Source: Gyrodactylus bullatarudis
Taxonomy: Eukaryota > Platyhelminthes > Monogenea > Gyrodactylidea > Gyrodactylidae
Length of the DNA stretch: 64,000 nt
Direction: 5' to 3'
Assembly (NCBI GenBank): GCA_012064415.1
Contig: SSNU01000333.1
Span: 1 to 64,000 of the forward strand
Shown: positions 12,176 through 23,300 of the stretch, piece after piece
Layout of the letters: each line of letters starts with the position of its first letter
Position numbering within the stretch: position 1 is the first letter of the stretch
Notes under the pieces: model-generated
What the model was told of the DNA's origin: nothing
Database searches by the model: none
Seen by the model: the letters and a program-made list of their open reading frames with translations, nothing else
Program-made: the position numbers and the translations under genes

Positions 12176-15100
12176 AATTTCTTCTTACAATTTTCTAAAA
12201 AATATCAGTGCTTACAATGATTAAAAGTTTCAGACATCTTGGTTATCTGTTGTTGGAACATCCGCTGAAGGTCCTTCAGCAGAATCAGTCTTGTATAAAT
12301 CAATCACATAGCAAGAATATGTTACAGTTAATCTTGTTACTCTTGATAGTCTCAAGACTGTCTGGCAATTCAGTTAAACTTGTTACTCGGTTTCAAGATT
12401 ATCTGATAGTCTCAAGAATCCCGAGAATCTTGCTACTGCTAATAAGTTTAGCTGATAATAAGTAATTTTTGACTTTAAGTACATCCAAGTTATTCATAAC
12501 ACCCTAAGAACTTTTTCAGAAGCGTTACACACCAATAGAACCTTAGAAGCTTTACAAAATTAGATGCCAGTAGAAATGAAAACTATGCCTATTTGATATT
12601 TTCTCCAGAATTATAATCTTCAACCTTGCTTAAGATTCATTTCCAGTTCATACGAAATTTAATCTTGGTACTATAGTAAAAAATCATCAAAATTTCCTTG
12701 ATATTCAAGTAGTGAAAATGATCAGAAAATAAAAATTCACTTCCTAAACCATAATAAAGTTATGCATTAGATTTCTTTCTCTTATTGTGATTTTGGTGCC
12801 AAATCAGATTTTTTTAAAATCATAGACTCCTAACTTCATATCAATTAGGTTTAGATTCTGACCTGAAAGGACTAACATTATTTATTAAATAAAAAGAATC
12901 CAGGATGTTTCTCAAAAGTTAGGCATACTCTTCAGTTTAGTATATCTTTTCATTGAAAATCTCATGACATTGGTGACCCAGTTCAAAATCAATGTTGCAC
13001 AACATCTACACTATAGACTAATATTGTTACATCTTCCAAAAAAATACTCTGAGAATTCTACAAATTCCCAATTATAGGAATATCTATCCCATTTCAAGAG
13101 TCTAATCTACAAGCACAAAAACACTATTTAATGTGTCTATCTAATAACTATGAATTGAGAGTATATATCTCATTTCTGTTAGATAAATATTATTATTACT
13201 TGTCCCTTCTCAACGACAACAATGGACAATGGGAATGTTATTTTTTCATTTCTGCGTCAAGTGGCTCCCCTCACCCTCTTTGGCCAATATTTCACACTTG
13301 AACGTAGCTATCTGTGAGTAGTCTTGAGTTCTTATGATCATATTACACAGTGTTTTAAAACAGAATTTTTAAATTATTTGATATCATCCCCACCTTGTTG
13401 GACAAATAAATTTAATTTCACATGTAAATAAACTATTCTTGAGAGCAACAGTATTATTATTTATAGCCTTAACAACCAGTGGATTATATTGTAGATCGTT
13501 TGCTACTTGATGAAAAATTAATTTATTCCCGAGAATACAGTTGGATTTCATCTTAACAATGTATCATTAAAGATATAAACTACAAACTCAAGATAGCTCT
13601 ATTTATTCCCAACAACCCTAAAATTAATTCCATGTTCTGCTTCCCTTTTACTAAATCTCACCGTTGCTTCTGATCAAGCAAGAGAAATTGAAAGAAATGA
13701 TATTTATTCGTCTGTATGACCACTGGAAAAATCTCTTATATACTGATAGTTAGTTGTAATCAGAATTGATTTCGAATCAAGATTTTCAGAATCTTCAGGC
13801 TCACATTACATCTCGTTTATAACTTAATCTGTCAAGCAAGAAGAAAAAAAATTATTTTAAATCCTCAGTTTATTAAAATTATCCTAGAAATTTATTAAAC
13901 CTACAAAATAGTGAGAACATTAATTTACGACCGTGTAACATTTCGCTAGCGGTCGAAATTCTACCACAAACATATCCATCTCAGTTATTTCCTAGTGCCA
14001 AATTTAATCAGTGTTTCGAAATTATTTTGGGAAATTGCGTTTACTGAATCCATCTACCGTTCCCCCATTCAAATGGAACAAACAATCAGACATTGTCATC
14101 TCCTACCCCTCTTCTTCCTTTCTTTACCAAACTGATTTACTCCAGTATTCCTGCATGGGTGTAAACTATTCTTTTGAGTAGAGAAGAGTAAGTATCATAA
14201 TGTGTATATTATACTCTAATACAATAATAAATAAAATTTTCCCAATCTAAATGCAAATGTCATACCACACATTTATTTTTTGTTGATGTTTGTTTTTTTT
14301 CTGCTTACGTCTTTGAATGAGAAGAAGAAGAAGGCAGGAGATTATTGAAAGAAATTCATTAAAACTCAAGATTTATCTTTCCAGCTTCCAACCAAATTGT
14401 GGGTAGCATTTCAAGTTTTAGCTCTGACATGTTTTAGCTTGAGAATCTTCAAATTATGCCTAAGAACCTTCAAGAATTAAAAGTTGGTAACTACAATTAT
14501 AAAACTGAATGGGTCGAAATAATTTAAGATTAAAACGATGAAAATTTTAGTAAAACAAGAAATGCAATTTGTCAGTTTGAAACAGTCGGTTTCTTGTTGA
14601 AATCTCAGTCCAATTAGCCTTTGAAATTGGCTTTTGGAAAACTTCCAAGATTAAAGGATTTTAGTATGAACAAAATGCTCTGATTGTGTACATTATCGAA
14701 TGCCAAATTAATTATTCAATTTTGCCAGTGTTTTTGATGAAGAGCGTGGCTCTATTCTCACATAATCCTTTTTTAATGTTTGAGGAAAAATTGAAATTTA
14801 TACAGATTACCAAATGCAATAATAGATAATAATCTGTTGTAGAATGAAAAGACAACGTTATGTAAATAGATAATCTTTTATCAAATTGATTGCACTCCTC
14901 AAACGAATCTCAGATGATATAATTTCTTTGGGCTGTAAGCTTTCAATCTTCACAGTAATATGCTTAGAAATGTTCTTTAAATAAGGCTAAATAGGAATTT
15001 CATTCAATTAAGCAACTGGTCAAGATATCTGAATAACTAGGACCATTTTTACCTGAAGATACATTCACTCGAATTATCTCAGATGCCGATGAAAAAGTTC

Positions 15101-15820
15101 ATTGCTAAAATCATAGAAGAGAATTAAATTAAATTCATCCCCCAAGAAGAATGGCAAACATTTCCACATTCTACCATCATACATAGAGCTTCTATTATAT
15201 AATTGCAACACAGTTTTACAAGGATAGGAAAGCTATTGTGTAATATATTCTAAGCAATATTCTATAATATGTAAAAGTTTAATTTATTCATTGCCTCAAT
15301 ATTTTTTTAATCAATATTAATGATGTAACAAATTTGAAGTGACCAGAATTAATATGTATGAGAAAGAAGGGGCATGGATAGGGGGAGTCGGTGTTCTTCT
15401 CTTGTCTTATTGAAAAATGAAAAATGATTTTAAAATGGGATGTGGAATTTTGATCAATTTTTTCCCATATCATCATGGATTAAATCTTTTCATCTTTTAA
15501 TAAAAAGCAAAGTATTTTCATTGATGACAAGTAGTAATTGAAAGCGAAAATTAAAAGAAATTTGAATTGAGATTGAATCAATCTGTTTGTACTACTCGGA
15601 ATGTAATTTGATATCTGTGGAAGGTCTTGAAAATAAATTTCAATTAGGTGTTAACATTTTTCAAAAATTCTACTACAATTTCTAAGTCGTGCAGTCTTTG
15701 AAAAAAAAGTTGTTTTAAACAAACAGGAATGATGAAATCTATTAGTTCAGAGCTAGAGGGTGTATAAATTTTGAATAAAAAACTATGGATTTGATTTTCA
15801 ATTTTTATTGATTAATTTGG

Positions 15821-16508
15821 TCATCTCGACCAATTCTCCCAATCATCAATGTCAAGAAACAATTCTTTATCCAAGCCAAGTGAACTCGTCACCTTTTCGA
15901 GATCGCAAGAATCACTTCCCTGTTGCTGTTTAAACTCAAAGATGTACTTTCCATCTGAGTCAATGATAACAACGCCACCAAGTTGAAATCCATCTCCTGT
16001 AAAGTTTCCGGATACTCGCATGTTCTATATATATATATATATATATATATAAGATATTAGTGGAATTACTTTGAAGTAGATTGACGAATAAAAAAAGAAA
16101 TAAAACTTACACTCGCTTGTGAAATACGATCGCGACCTGCCTTTGATATAATATCCTTAGCTCCGGCTATTTTACCTGATGCCCCTAGACCAAGGTGGCT
16201 ATAGATTGATTTGGTAGGGTCTAAATAGAGATCTTGGAAATGAAAATTTCAAAAATCTTACCCCCTAGGAAGTAACCATCTCGGACAAATTCTTGATAGT
16301 TGTTTGCATCGTGACAAATTCCTATTAGCTTAACGCCAATTGCGTCCAGAGCTGGCTTCAGAGAACTTATTTTGATTGATTCAAGACGACATAATTTACA
16401 GCCAAATCGACGAAGAATGTAAATAAAGGCTTTTTGATTCAAAGTTATTTCAGACAATTTCAAGGAGTTCCCTTTCAAATCTTGAAAAGACAAATCTAAA
16501 ATGCTCAT
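15821..16508 (-). CDS. PRXL2B: PRXL2B-like thioredoxin-fold protein (prostamide/prostaglandin F synthase family)
   Basis: Three minus-strand exons, 16508-16262, 16220-16111 and 16024-15821, encode 186 residues. Characteristic stretches are YILRRFGCKLCRLESIKISS with a CxxC redox pair, ALDAIGVKLIGICHDANNYQ, FVRDGYFLGDPTKSIYSHLG, and a C-terminal SGNFTGDGFQLGGVVIIDSD. This is the PRXL2/AhpC-TSA-like family, whose PRXL2B member reduces prostaglandin H2 or prostamide H2 in the cytosol; its PRXL2A and PRXL2C relatives are alternatives. Length fits the roughly 200-residue family size. Introns are 41 and 86 bp. The acceptor of the second intron lies at the end of a (TA)n run with almost no pyrimidine tract. 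The gene is divergent from RPB5 with 407 bp between starts. Confidence 0.85.
16026..16051. repeat. (TA)n microsatellite at a splice acceptor
   Basis: About 13 TA units occupy the last bases of PRXL2B intron 2. On the minus strand the run ends in the TAG used as the acceptor. Confidence 0.9.
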
Positions 16509-16915
16509 TTAATGCAAATGAAGGCGAGATAAAGAAGTCAGATTTTATGAAGCTTTGAGCAATAATAAAAATCTAACCTATTAAAATTTTGTGAGTGTTT
16601 TGATTTTCTGCCATTTGTAACCAAAGCAGTGACAATGAGTTGTGCAATGCAAATATTATTGGTCATTTCAATTAATTCATTTCCATGACTTAGAAATGAA
16701 CCATTTTGCTAAAATTTTGAGACAAGCTATTTCATTTTAAATTTAGTCGAGTTTACTAGGAACTAAACTTTATTTATTACTTATAAGTTATAAGTCCGAC
16801 AGTAGGACTCCTACTACGAAGTAGTAAAATTTAAATTCGTAGAAGCTGTTAACTTAAAATTCTTGTTTTCTAAAATTTCTCAAAAAATTTTTGTTTTTAA
16901 AATCAAAATTTTCAA
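16509..16915. promoter_or_regulatory. Divergent intergenic region PRXL2B / RPB5
   Basis: The 407 bp between the two start codons must hold both promoters. I see no convincing TATA box; a short near-palindrome (TTACTTATAAGTTATAAGT) lies near 16777-16795. The function is inferred from geometry. Confidence 0.45.
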
Positions 16916-17568
16916 ATGTCAGCTCAACAAGAACTCGAGACATTTCGGCTATGGAGAGTAAAAAAGACTGTATTGAAAGTAATGCTAAATTGATAATATT
17001 TCAGATTTGCAAAGACAGAGGTTACATAGTCATGCCTAAGGAATTAGAACAAACTCTTGAGGAATTTAAACAGACTTCTGGTTGTCCTCCAGACCGTAAA
17101 CAGCTTCTCATGGTTGTCAACCATCAAGATGACCCAGCAGATATGCTTTATGTTTTCTTTCCTGATGAAGAAAAGGTGAATATGAAGACAATTCGTTCGT
17201 ATCTAAACCAAATGCAGGTCGATGGCACTCGAAAGGCTATTTTAGTTCTCCAAGAAAAAGGTCTCACTCCATCAGCAAAGACTGCCATTACAGAATTATC
17301 TCATAAGTATACTATTGAATGTTTCTTTGAAAGTGAACTTATGGTTAATATTACTGAGCACCAGCTTGTACCAAAGCACGAAATTCTAACTCAAGATGAG
17401 AAGAAGTCCCTCCTCGAGACATATAAACTTAAGGATAGTCAACTTCCTAAAATGCAAGCAAGTGATCCTGTCGCCAGGTACTATGGTTTACGAAGAGGTC
17501 AAGTTGTACGTATCACAAGACCTTCAGAGACAGCTGGATTGTACATTTCTTATCGCATAGTTGTTTAA
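16916..17568 (+). CDS. POLR2E: DNA-directed RNA polymerases I, II and III shared subunit RPB5
   Basis: Exons 16916-16978 and 17005-17568 encode 208 residues (the human protein has 210). The N-terminal jaw domain reads MSAQQELETFRLWRVKKTVL, then KICKDRGYIVMPKELEQTL. The conserved C-terminal assembly domain is complete: INITEHQLVPKHEILTQDEK, SLLETYKLKDSQLPKMQASD, PVARYYGLRRGQVVRITRPS, ETAGLYISYRIVV. RPB5 sits in the polymerase jaw near downstream DNA and is shared by all three nuclear polymerases. Skipping the 26-bp intron (16979-17004) restores the family sequence VKKTVL-KICKDRGY exactly; reading through gives an in-frame stop (TGA). The upstream in-frame ATG at 16891 belongs to the wrong frame. 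The gene is convergent with the coiled-coil gene, 162 bp between stops. Confidence 0.96.
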
Positions 17569-17730
17569 AGATACAAGACATGCATATAAATTCCATATAT
17601 AATTCTATTTATTTAGAAATTGATTATTCTGGAATGCCCTAACAACATAATAAGGTATGAAAACAAAAGTTGATGAACTAAAATTTTCCCCAAGTCTATC
17701 TTAGAATCTAAGATTGTTTGAGATGCATTT

Positions 17731-18450
17731 TTATGAAATCTTGGCTAGTTCAGCATAGATAAGACTGGACTTTTTCTGGAAATCATTAATTTGTTCATTC
17801 AGATAATCAATTTCGGTTTTTTGGCTCTCACCCACAGCTTCGTCTTCGATTAATCTGTTTTTAAGTTTTTCTAGGGTCTCTTCGAGTTCCTTGGATTCAG
17901 ATTCCATTTCTTTAATGTAATTCAGCCTTTTATCTTGATCTTCGGAGAGCTTGTTAAATCTTTTCTGCAGAACTTTCATGTCGATATTAATTGAAGATTC
18001 TTTTTCTCTCAACCTTTGTACAGCTGCATCTCTCGAGAAGAGAGTATCTTGTAATTCTTTTAAATTTCCACGGATATCATTATATTTACACTCGGCTTCA
18101 CGACAAATTTCAGACTTTTCCTCAAGAAGTTTCCGTTTTTCATTTATGGTTGACTCCAATTTCTCATTGTGAATAACAAGTTTTTCTGAAACAGTATTAC
18201 TCTCGGAAATGATTTGAAGAGTTTCCTTCAATCGTGATTCAAGACTGTTGAGTTTTTCAGTCTTTTCATCAAACATTTTCTCCAACTCGTCCATATTTTT
18301 ATGGAGATCATAGCTTTTCTTTTCAATAACCTTGGTTTCATTAGTGGCCTTTGATAAGATATTTTCTTTATTGTCCCTTTCGCTTATTAGCTCATTAACA
18401 TCTTGAATACTGGTGGTGTTTGGTTTTGATTCAACATTTTCCAAAGTCAT
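17731..18450 (-). CDS. Intronless coiled-coil protein, 239 residues, family uncertain
   Basis: A single open frame from ATG at 18450 to TAA encodes a highly charged protein (Glu, Lys, Asn, Ser) with no Pro after residue 10 and no Trp. From about residue 30 to the end it is one long heptad pattern, for example ELEKMFDEKTEKLNSLESRL and LEETLEKLKNRLIEDEAVGE. Around residue 124 the phrase EAECKYNDIRGNLKELQDTL lines up without gaps with the tropomyosin phrase containing KKYDEV, and the leucine register holds for about 100 residues. It could therefore be a very divergent tropomyosin, or another structural or kinetochore coiled coil; the tropomyosin idea is weak because coiled coils align easily. 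No membrane segment or signal peptide is seen. Its start is 102 bp from the divergent USP46-like start. Confidence 0.75.
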   Translation of the reverse strand: MTLENVESKPNTTSIQDVNELISERDNKENILSKATNETKVIEKKSYDLHKNMDELEKMFDEKTEKLNSLESRLKETLQIISESNTVSEKLVIHNEKLESTINEKRKLLEEKSEICREAECKYNDIRGNLKELQDTLFSRDAAVQRLREKESSINIDMKVLQKRFNKLSEDQDKRLNYIKEMESESKELEETLEKLKNRLIEDEAVGESQKTEIDYLNEQINDFQKKSSLIYAELAKIS

Positions 18451-18552
18451 TTGAAATTGGGTATAAATTTATCCGTTTAAAACTTTTATTAGTTTTTTCA
18501 TACGTACTTTGAATCATATTTTATTTTAAAAATAAAAGATATTTATGAATTT
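18451..18552. promoter_or_regulatory. Bidirectional intergenic promoter, coiled-coil gene / USP46-like gene
   Basis: Only 102 bp, nearly all A/T, separate the two divergent start codons, so transcription start sites must lie very close to, or inside, the coding starts. This is inference from geometry. Confidence 0.45.
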
Positions 18553-20139
18553 ATGCATATTAATTGCTTTAAAATAGTACGTTTTCTTACTTATTGTAGA
18601 ACAATAACAACTCCCAACTTGAAAAAGAAATTGGCGATGATAAATTTCCTCCAAATGAGAAATATTTCGGTTTAGTTAATGTAAATAATGATTATTAATT
18701 CTTACATAGTTTGGAAATACATGCTATTGTAATTCAGTTCTACAAGCCTTATACTTTTGCAAGCCGTTCCGAGAAAAAGTTCTTATGTACAAATTATCAA
18801 ACAAAGACAGAACTAAAAAGGAAACACTTCTTAGTTGCTTAGCTGATCTGTTCTATACAATATCTTCACAGAAAAAACGTTTTGGGCAGATATCACCCAA
18901 AAAGTTTATACAAAAACTCAAGAAAGAGAACGGTTAGTTCATTGATATGAGAACTGTTTTACACATGTATTAATTTTGCTCTCCCACAGAAATATTTGAC
19001 AATTTTTTACAGCAAGATGCACATGAATTTCTTAATTATTTGTTAAACGAAATTGCTGATATCATACAAGGTGAGTTTTATCTGAATGCAAATTCTTTTT
19101 TTATCCAAATCTAATCAGCTCGTTATATCATTTTTGAAAAATTTTCAAATAATAATGCTAAGAAAAGAATACAATATTTAGTTGAAAACCAAAATTTGGG
19201 TGATCAAAGTGACAAAAAATCAAATTGGATTCATGATATCTTCCAGGGAACCCTTACCAATGAGACGAAATGCTTGAACTGTGAGAATGTCCGAACAAAA
19301 CATGAAGATTTCCTTGATCTCAGTGTAGATGTTGAACAGAATACTAGCATTTCCTATTGCCTTCAGTGTTTTTCTAATGTTGAAACTATTCAATCTGACA
19401 ATAAGTACTTTTGCGAATTTTGCTGCTGTAAACAAGAAGCTCACAAGAGGATGCGCGTGAAAAAGCTTCCCTCCCTCTTAGCCTTACACCTGAAGAGGTT
19501 TAAATATTTCGAAAATATAAATAGATTCTCGAAACTATCATATCGAGTTGCCTTTCCGACAGAACTAAGACTCTATAACTCTGTGAGTGATTATGAATCT
19601 CGACCTCTGGCCTTTTTAAATTCTAATTTGATTTAGTCTGATGATGCCTTGAATCCTAATCGCTTGTACGAGCTAATGGCTGTTGTCGTACACTCTGGAT
19701 CCGGCCCAAATCGAGGCCATTACATAAGCCTTGTCAAGTCTTACGGCCTGTGGCTTTTATTCGATGATGAGTTTGTTGACGTAAGTTTTTTTGCGTGCAA
19801 TAAAATGTTTTTCCAATTTAAAAGTGTAAGGTTTTGAACAATTGAAATGCCTACTTAAAAGTAGAACTAGTAGAATCGATAAAAATAAGTGTACTTCCTT
19901 TGAATTTGCATCTCACTAGTGGATAATGGTCATATCAAACTTCTTTTTAGCGGATTGACCCAGCAAACTTGTCAGACTTCTTTGGTTTATCTGATGATGC
20001 GAGTAAATCATCGGACTCTGCCTACATTCTCTTTTATCAAGCCTGTGATAATCAATTGACAGATTCAATTCCCTCCTTAAACTTTAGCGGTGTCGAAGGT
20101 TCCTCAATGAATAGTAGCTTCACAGGAGTCATTTCATGA
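18553..20139 (+). CDS. USP46: Ubiquitin carboxyl-terminal hydrolase, USP12/USP46 family
   Basis: Seven exons, 18553-18576, 18600-18680, 18710-18932, 18990-19070, 19119-19582, 19637-19780 and 19951-20139, join in phase to 401 residues. Cys box: [20 protein letters not shown] with catalytic Cys about residue 40, then [12 protein letters not shown]. Zinc-binding CLNCENV and CEFCCC pairs follow, then [20 protein letters not shown], and the His box [15 protein letters not shown] with His about 319, followed by [10 protein letters not shown] and YILFYQ. USP12/USP46 enzymes are cysteine proteases activated by the WD40 proteins WDR48 and WDR20; in worms USP-46 stabilises glutamate receptors. Introns are 23, 29, 57, 48, 54 and 170 bp. 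The first exon (8 codons) and its 23-bp intron are the least certain part. The C-terminus extends roughly 28 residues past the usual family end and is Ser-rich. Confidence 0.93.
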
Positions 20140-20843
20140 ATGCCCCCTCTCCCCAGATAAAATGTAAGCTCCATCGAAAAAACGAATTACAATTGATACG
20201 AACATTTTCAGATGAATCATTTAAAACCATACCTTCGTTCAATTTATATTAGTTTTTCTTGATTCTAGGCATTCAAATATTCATGTAATTCTCAAGATAC
20301 ATTACATTGTAAATAATAATTGATCATTTTTTCCAATATACACACTGTATTTTATTTATGTGTGAGAATTTCTTCATCCTTTTAAACGCATCCATATAAT
20401 CAATTAAAGAAACCCAAGAATCTTTTTTAAGGCGGGTAAAACTGTGTGCATCGAAAATTGTAATAAGATCACCCTCTACTAATGATATGCATAGCTAATA
20501 AGCTAGAAAAATGCAAATTTCCTTGCAAGAGAATTTTCCGCAAGACTCCTTTCATCTATTTCCTCTGATAATATATAATATTTGAGGTTGTATTAATTTT
20601 TTTTGATCGAATTTTGTGTCTTTCAGTCTGAATGAAACTCGATAGAGAATCAAAATTGACTGAATTCGATCATGAAAAGAACCGCGGATGTGTCCTTTCT
20701 TGAGATTACTTCTTGCAAGAAATGTATTAATCATTGTGTTACCCCTTTGATCACTACACAAAGCAGTAGAGTAATCTTGTCAATTGCTTTCAATAATTAT
20801 TGAATAAGAAGGCAAGACTAAGATTTTTTCTCTTCTTATTACA
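20140..20843. other. USP46-like 3' region and spacer
   Basis: AT-rich sequence with no recognisable gene. It should contain the 3' untranslated region of the upstream gene and the promoter of the small secreted-protein gene. Confidence 0.5.
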
Positions 20844-21131
20844 ATGCAAAAGAAGTTCATTATTCTACTGATAACACTCCTGATGTTCGTACTATCCTCA
20901 TTGGCAGAGGCTGACATAAAGGAATGCCTTAAAGAGTTTATCAAATCATCGGAAGGGAAAAAGACATCTGCTCAAGAATACAAGGATCACATTATGAGTA
21001 ATATCTATGTGGTGTGTAAAGAATACTCTTGCATTTCAATTGGCCTACATAATAACGTCCAAAATGTTCCAGATGCCAGGCAAAACATCATGGCCCTATT
21101 GGAGGAAGCAGCACTTTCTTGTGATCAATAA
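20844..21131 (+). CDS. Small secreted cysteine-containing protein, 95 residues
   Basis: The frame starts with a textbook signal peptide: MQKKFIILLITLLMFVLSSL followed by AEADIKEC, so cleavage is likely after about residue 21-23. The mature part is about 73 residues with four cysteines (KEC, VVC, EYSC, LSC) that could form two disulfides, and is probably helical (EALLEEAAL-type pattern near the end). It has no introns and no match to a family I recognise. The presence of a complete hydrophobic leader directly at the ATG, an even number of mature cysteines and a sensible stop argue for a real gene. In a parasite such a protein could be secreted toward the host, but that is speculation. Confidence 0.7.
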   Translation: MQKKFIILLITLLMFVLSSLAEADIKECLKEFIKSSEGKKTSAQEYKDHIMSNIYVVCKEYSCISIGLHNNVQNVPDARQNIMALLEEAALSCDQ

Positions 21132-23261
21132 TTTTAATGGATATTTATTAAATACAATGTAGTATAAGGCTTGTCATATTCTCAATGAAATTTTACTATC
21201 CTCAGTAAGCTGTAGAGAGTAGTCAATTCAATCAATGAAAATGTGTAAATTTTCATTATGGAGGTCTAAAAATGGATGAATAAAATTCTCATCGATAACT
21301 TATTCTAATAATGTGTGTAGGGATTCAAGGAATGGATTTTCTTTTACTTGGATAAGTTTAATACTCTTTTGATACTCCCTAATATGCGTACATTTATGTG
21401 TTGATATAAATTCATTTTGTCCTTGTAAGAACTACATTTCTTGAGAGTACTCCTCTACTACTCGTATGATTTTGTTTTTTTATTTCTCTCCCTGATCTAA
21501 ATTGGATGAATTTAATCACATTTATTCGTACATAACTCTAATTTATTTACTCCTCTCCCGTGTATTCACGAGAATCAGTGAGGTTTGAAAATGAGAGCAG
21601 AGCAGACCAGTAGATATTGCCTTCTCTCTTTTCTATGTAGATCATACAGACTGGATTTCTTCGACATTGGAGAAAAAAATCTAATTCTGTATAATTCGAT
21701 TAAGGAATAAACATTTCTATCGTTTTCCCCCAAAAAAACACCTCTTACACATCAAAATTTCAAGGTTCCCAATTGAAAAATCAATAACTTTTAATCAGTC
21801 ATTTCGAAATATAGAGAAAGTTTCATTCAAAAAGTTCAATAAGTCATTTGTCAAAATCAATTAAAAACTGAATTATAGCTCTTATTTGATCTTTAGTATT
21901 CAGACGTTTGCAGATTTCAATTCTGCTGGTATGTTTACTCGGTGTAGGTTAACTTTTCATCTGAAATCTTGAGAGAAAGGTTTTCAAAATAAAAACGTTT
22001 TAAAAAACTATCAGTTCTCTTTGATTGATCTTAGCACGTGTCAAATGAATGATACAGAACTAAACTTCAAAGACTTAAATCTTTATCAAGTATAAGAAGA
22101 TTTCAGATGATGTAATTCAATTGATAAGTCCGCATTTTTTACCACGTAAAGTTAATCAGATAAGTTGAATAAACTCGGAACTAAGGAACAAAAAAGTAAT
22201 TCATTTGAAAAGATATCACGGAAAGAGCTATTGAAATGCATACTATTGACTCGTAATTTGCATTCTCTCTAAGGAATCATTGTAAGTTAGAAGCGTAGTA
22301 GAAGGCAGTACAGTCTTGAATGAAATTTCTTATAATGACTGGAACAGCCAGTTGTTTTCCTTTCAATATTATTTTTGAACTTCTGATTTCAAAGTGAGAG
22401 AGGAATCAAAAGTTGATTTTTAGGATCACAATAAGACAAGAAAACCGATTATCACCATGAAACTATTGATAAATTCATCAAATTTTAATTCTCAATCTTC
22501 TAAAAAATAAATCCCTGATAAATATCTTTTTTGATACAATTGATTTATAGCATACCTCGTAATACTGATTTTTTTCAATTGGATTCTAAAAAAACCTGAT
22601 CAAATTCGATTTGTTGTTGGAAAAATGAGAATTTTGTAAAAATCATAAATCATTAAAATAGGAAAATTGTTTTGTTCCATAATGGAATCTGAAATCTTCA
22701 ATAAAAATTATTTGATTTAGTTGGAATACGACCGACCTGTTTTTCCAAAGCCTCTTCCAGACATTTTGGTACTGAGATAGTCGAGTATCCTCTTTCAGTG
22801 GGATGAGACGTTTGTAATTGGAAACAGGGTTGGTTATATTTCAATTAAATCTACTTTTACTAATTAGAAAATTATAATTTTCCCAAATTCCCATCTTCAT
22901 ATTAACTTTGATATTGATAAAATTAGCTCAGATATTTTTTATATGAATAATTAACCAATATTGTTGAGAAGAACCTTTATTCTGCATTTCTTTTGTTTGT
23001 TTTATTTACTGTTTAATTTTTCTAATGGATTTATAAAATTGTTATTCTGTTGTAAATCGTCTCGAAACCCTCTACTTTATCAAGTATTAACAGTGTCCAT
23101 TCAGTTCAAGACCAGTTCAAGTTATAGTAACATCTCGACCTTGCTCTCATGTCTCTACACTTAATAACTGCCAAATTCATAAATTAAAACCTTTTTCCTC
23201 TAGTTTTGCATAATCTTTATTTAATGAAATGTTTGTAGGTATAGAAGAATAGGTTTTTTAT

Positions 23262-23300
23262 TCACTAAATGTACATTTCTTTATGGTTCATCAGTAGTGA
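23262..23300 (-). ncRNA. Candidate hammerhead ribozyme (PLE type), best copy
   Basis: On the minus strand: TCACTA, then CTGATGA, eight bases, GAAA, the palindrome TGTACA, TT, and TAGTGA. TCACTA and TAGTGA pair perfectly as a 6-bp stem I. CTGATGA and GAAA are the two hammerhead core strands. AUGUACAU is self-complementary and could form stem III only by dimerisation, as reported for hammerheads of Penelope-like elements. Stem II is very weak in this copy, so activity is uncertain. Confidence 0.5.

Larger units (their letters stand above)
10757..15820. other. Intergenic region with PLE and fold-back remnants
   Basis: No gene is recognised. The region holds a truncated PLE copy (11690-12175), a fold-back family remnant at about 12690-12850 ending in a decayed terminal repeat (AAAATCATAGACTCCTAACTT), simple AAT/ATT runs near 11118-11142, and otherwise unremarkable AT-rich DNA. 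The first 400 bp upstream of the unc-4 start include an ATATAT-rich block (about 10818-10842) that may be part of its promoter. Confidence 0.5.

Noticed and set aside
16891..16980. Longer open frame starting at ATG 16891 upstream of RPB5
   Set aside because: It reads the first exon in the wrong frame and runs through the 26-bp intron; the ATG at 16916 with splicing reproduces the conserved RPB5 N-terminus.
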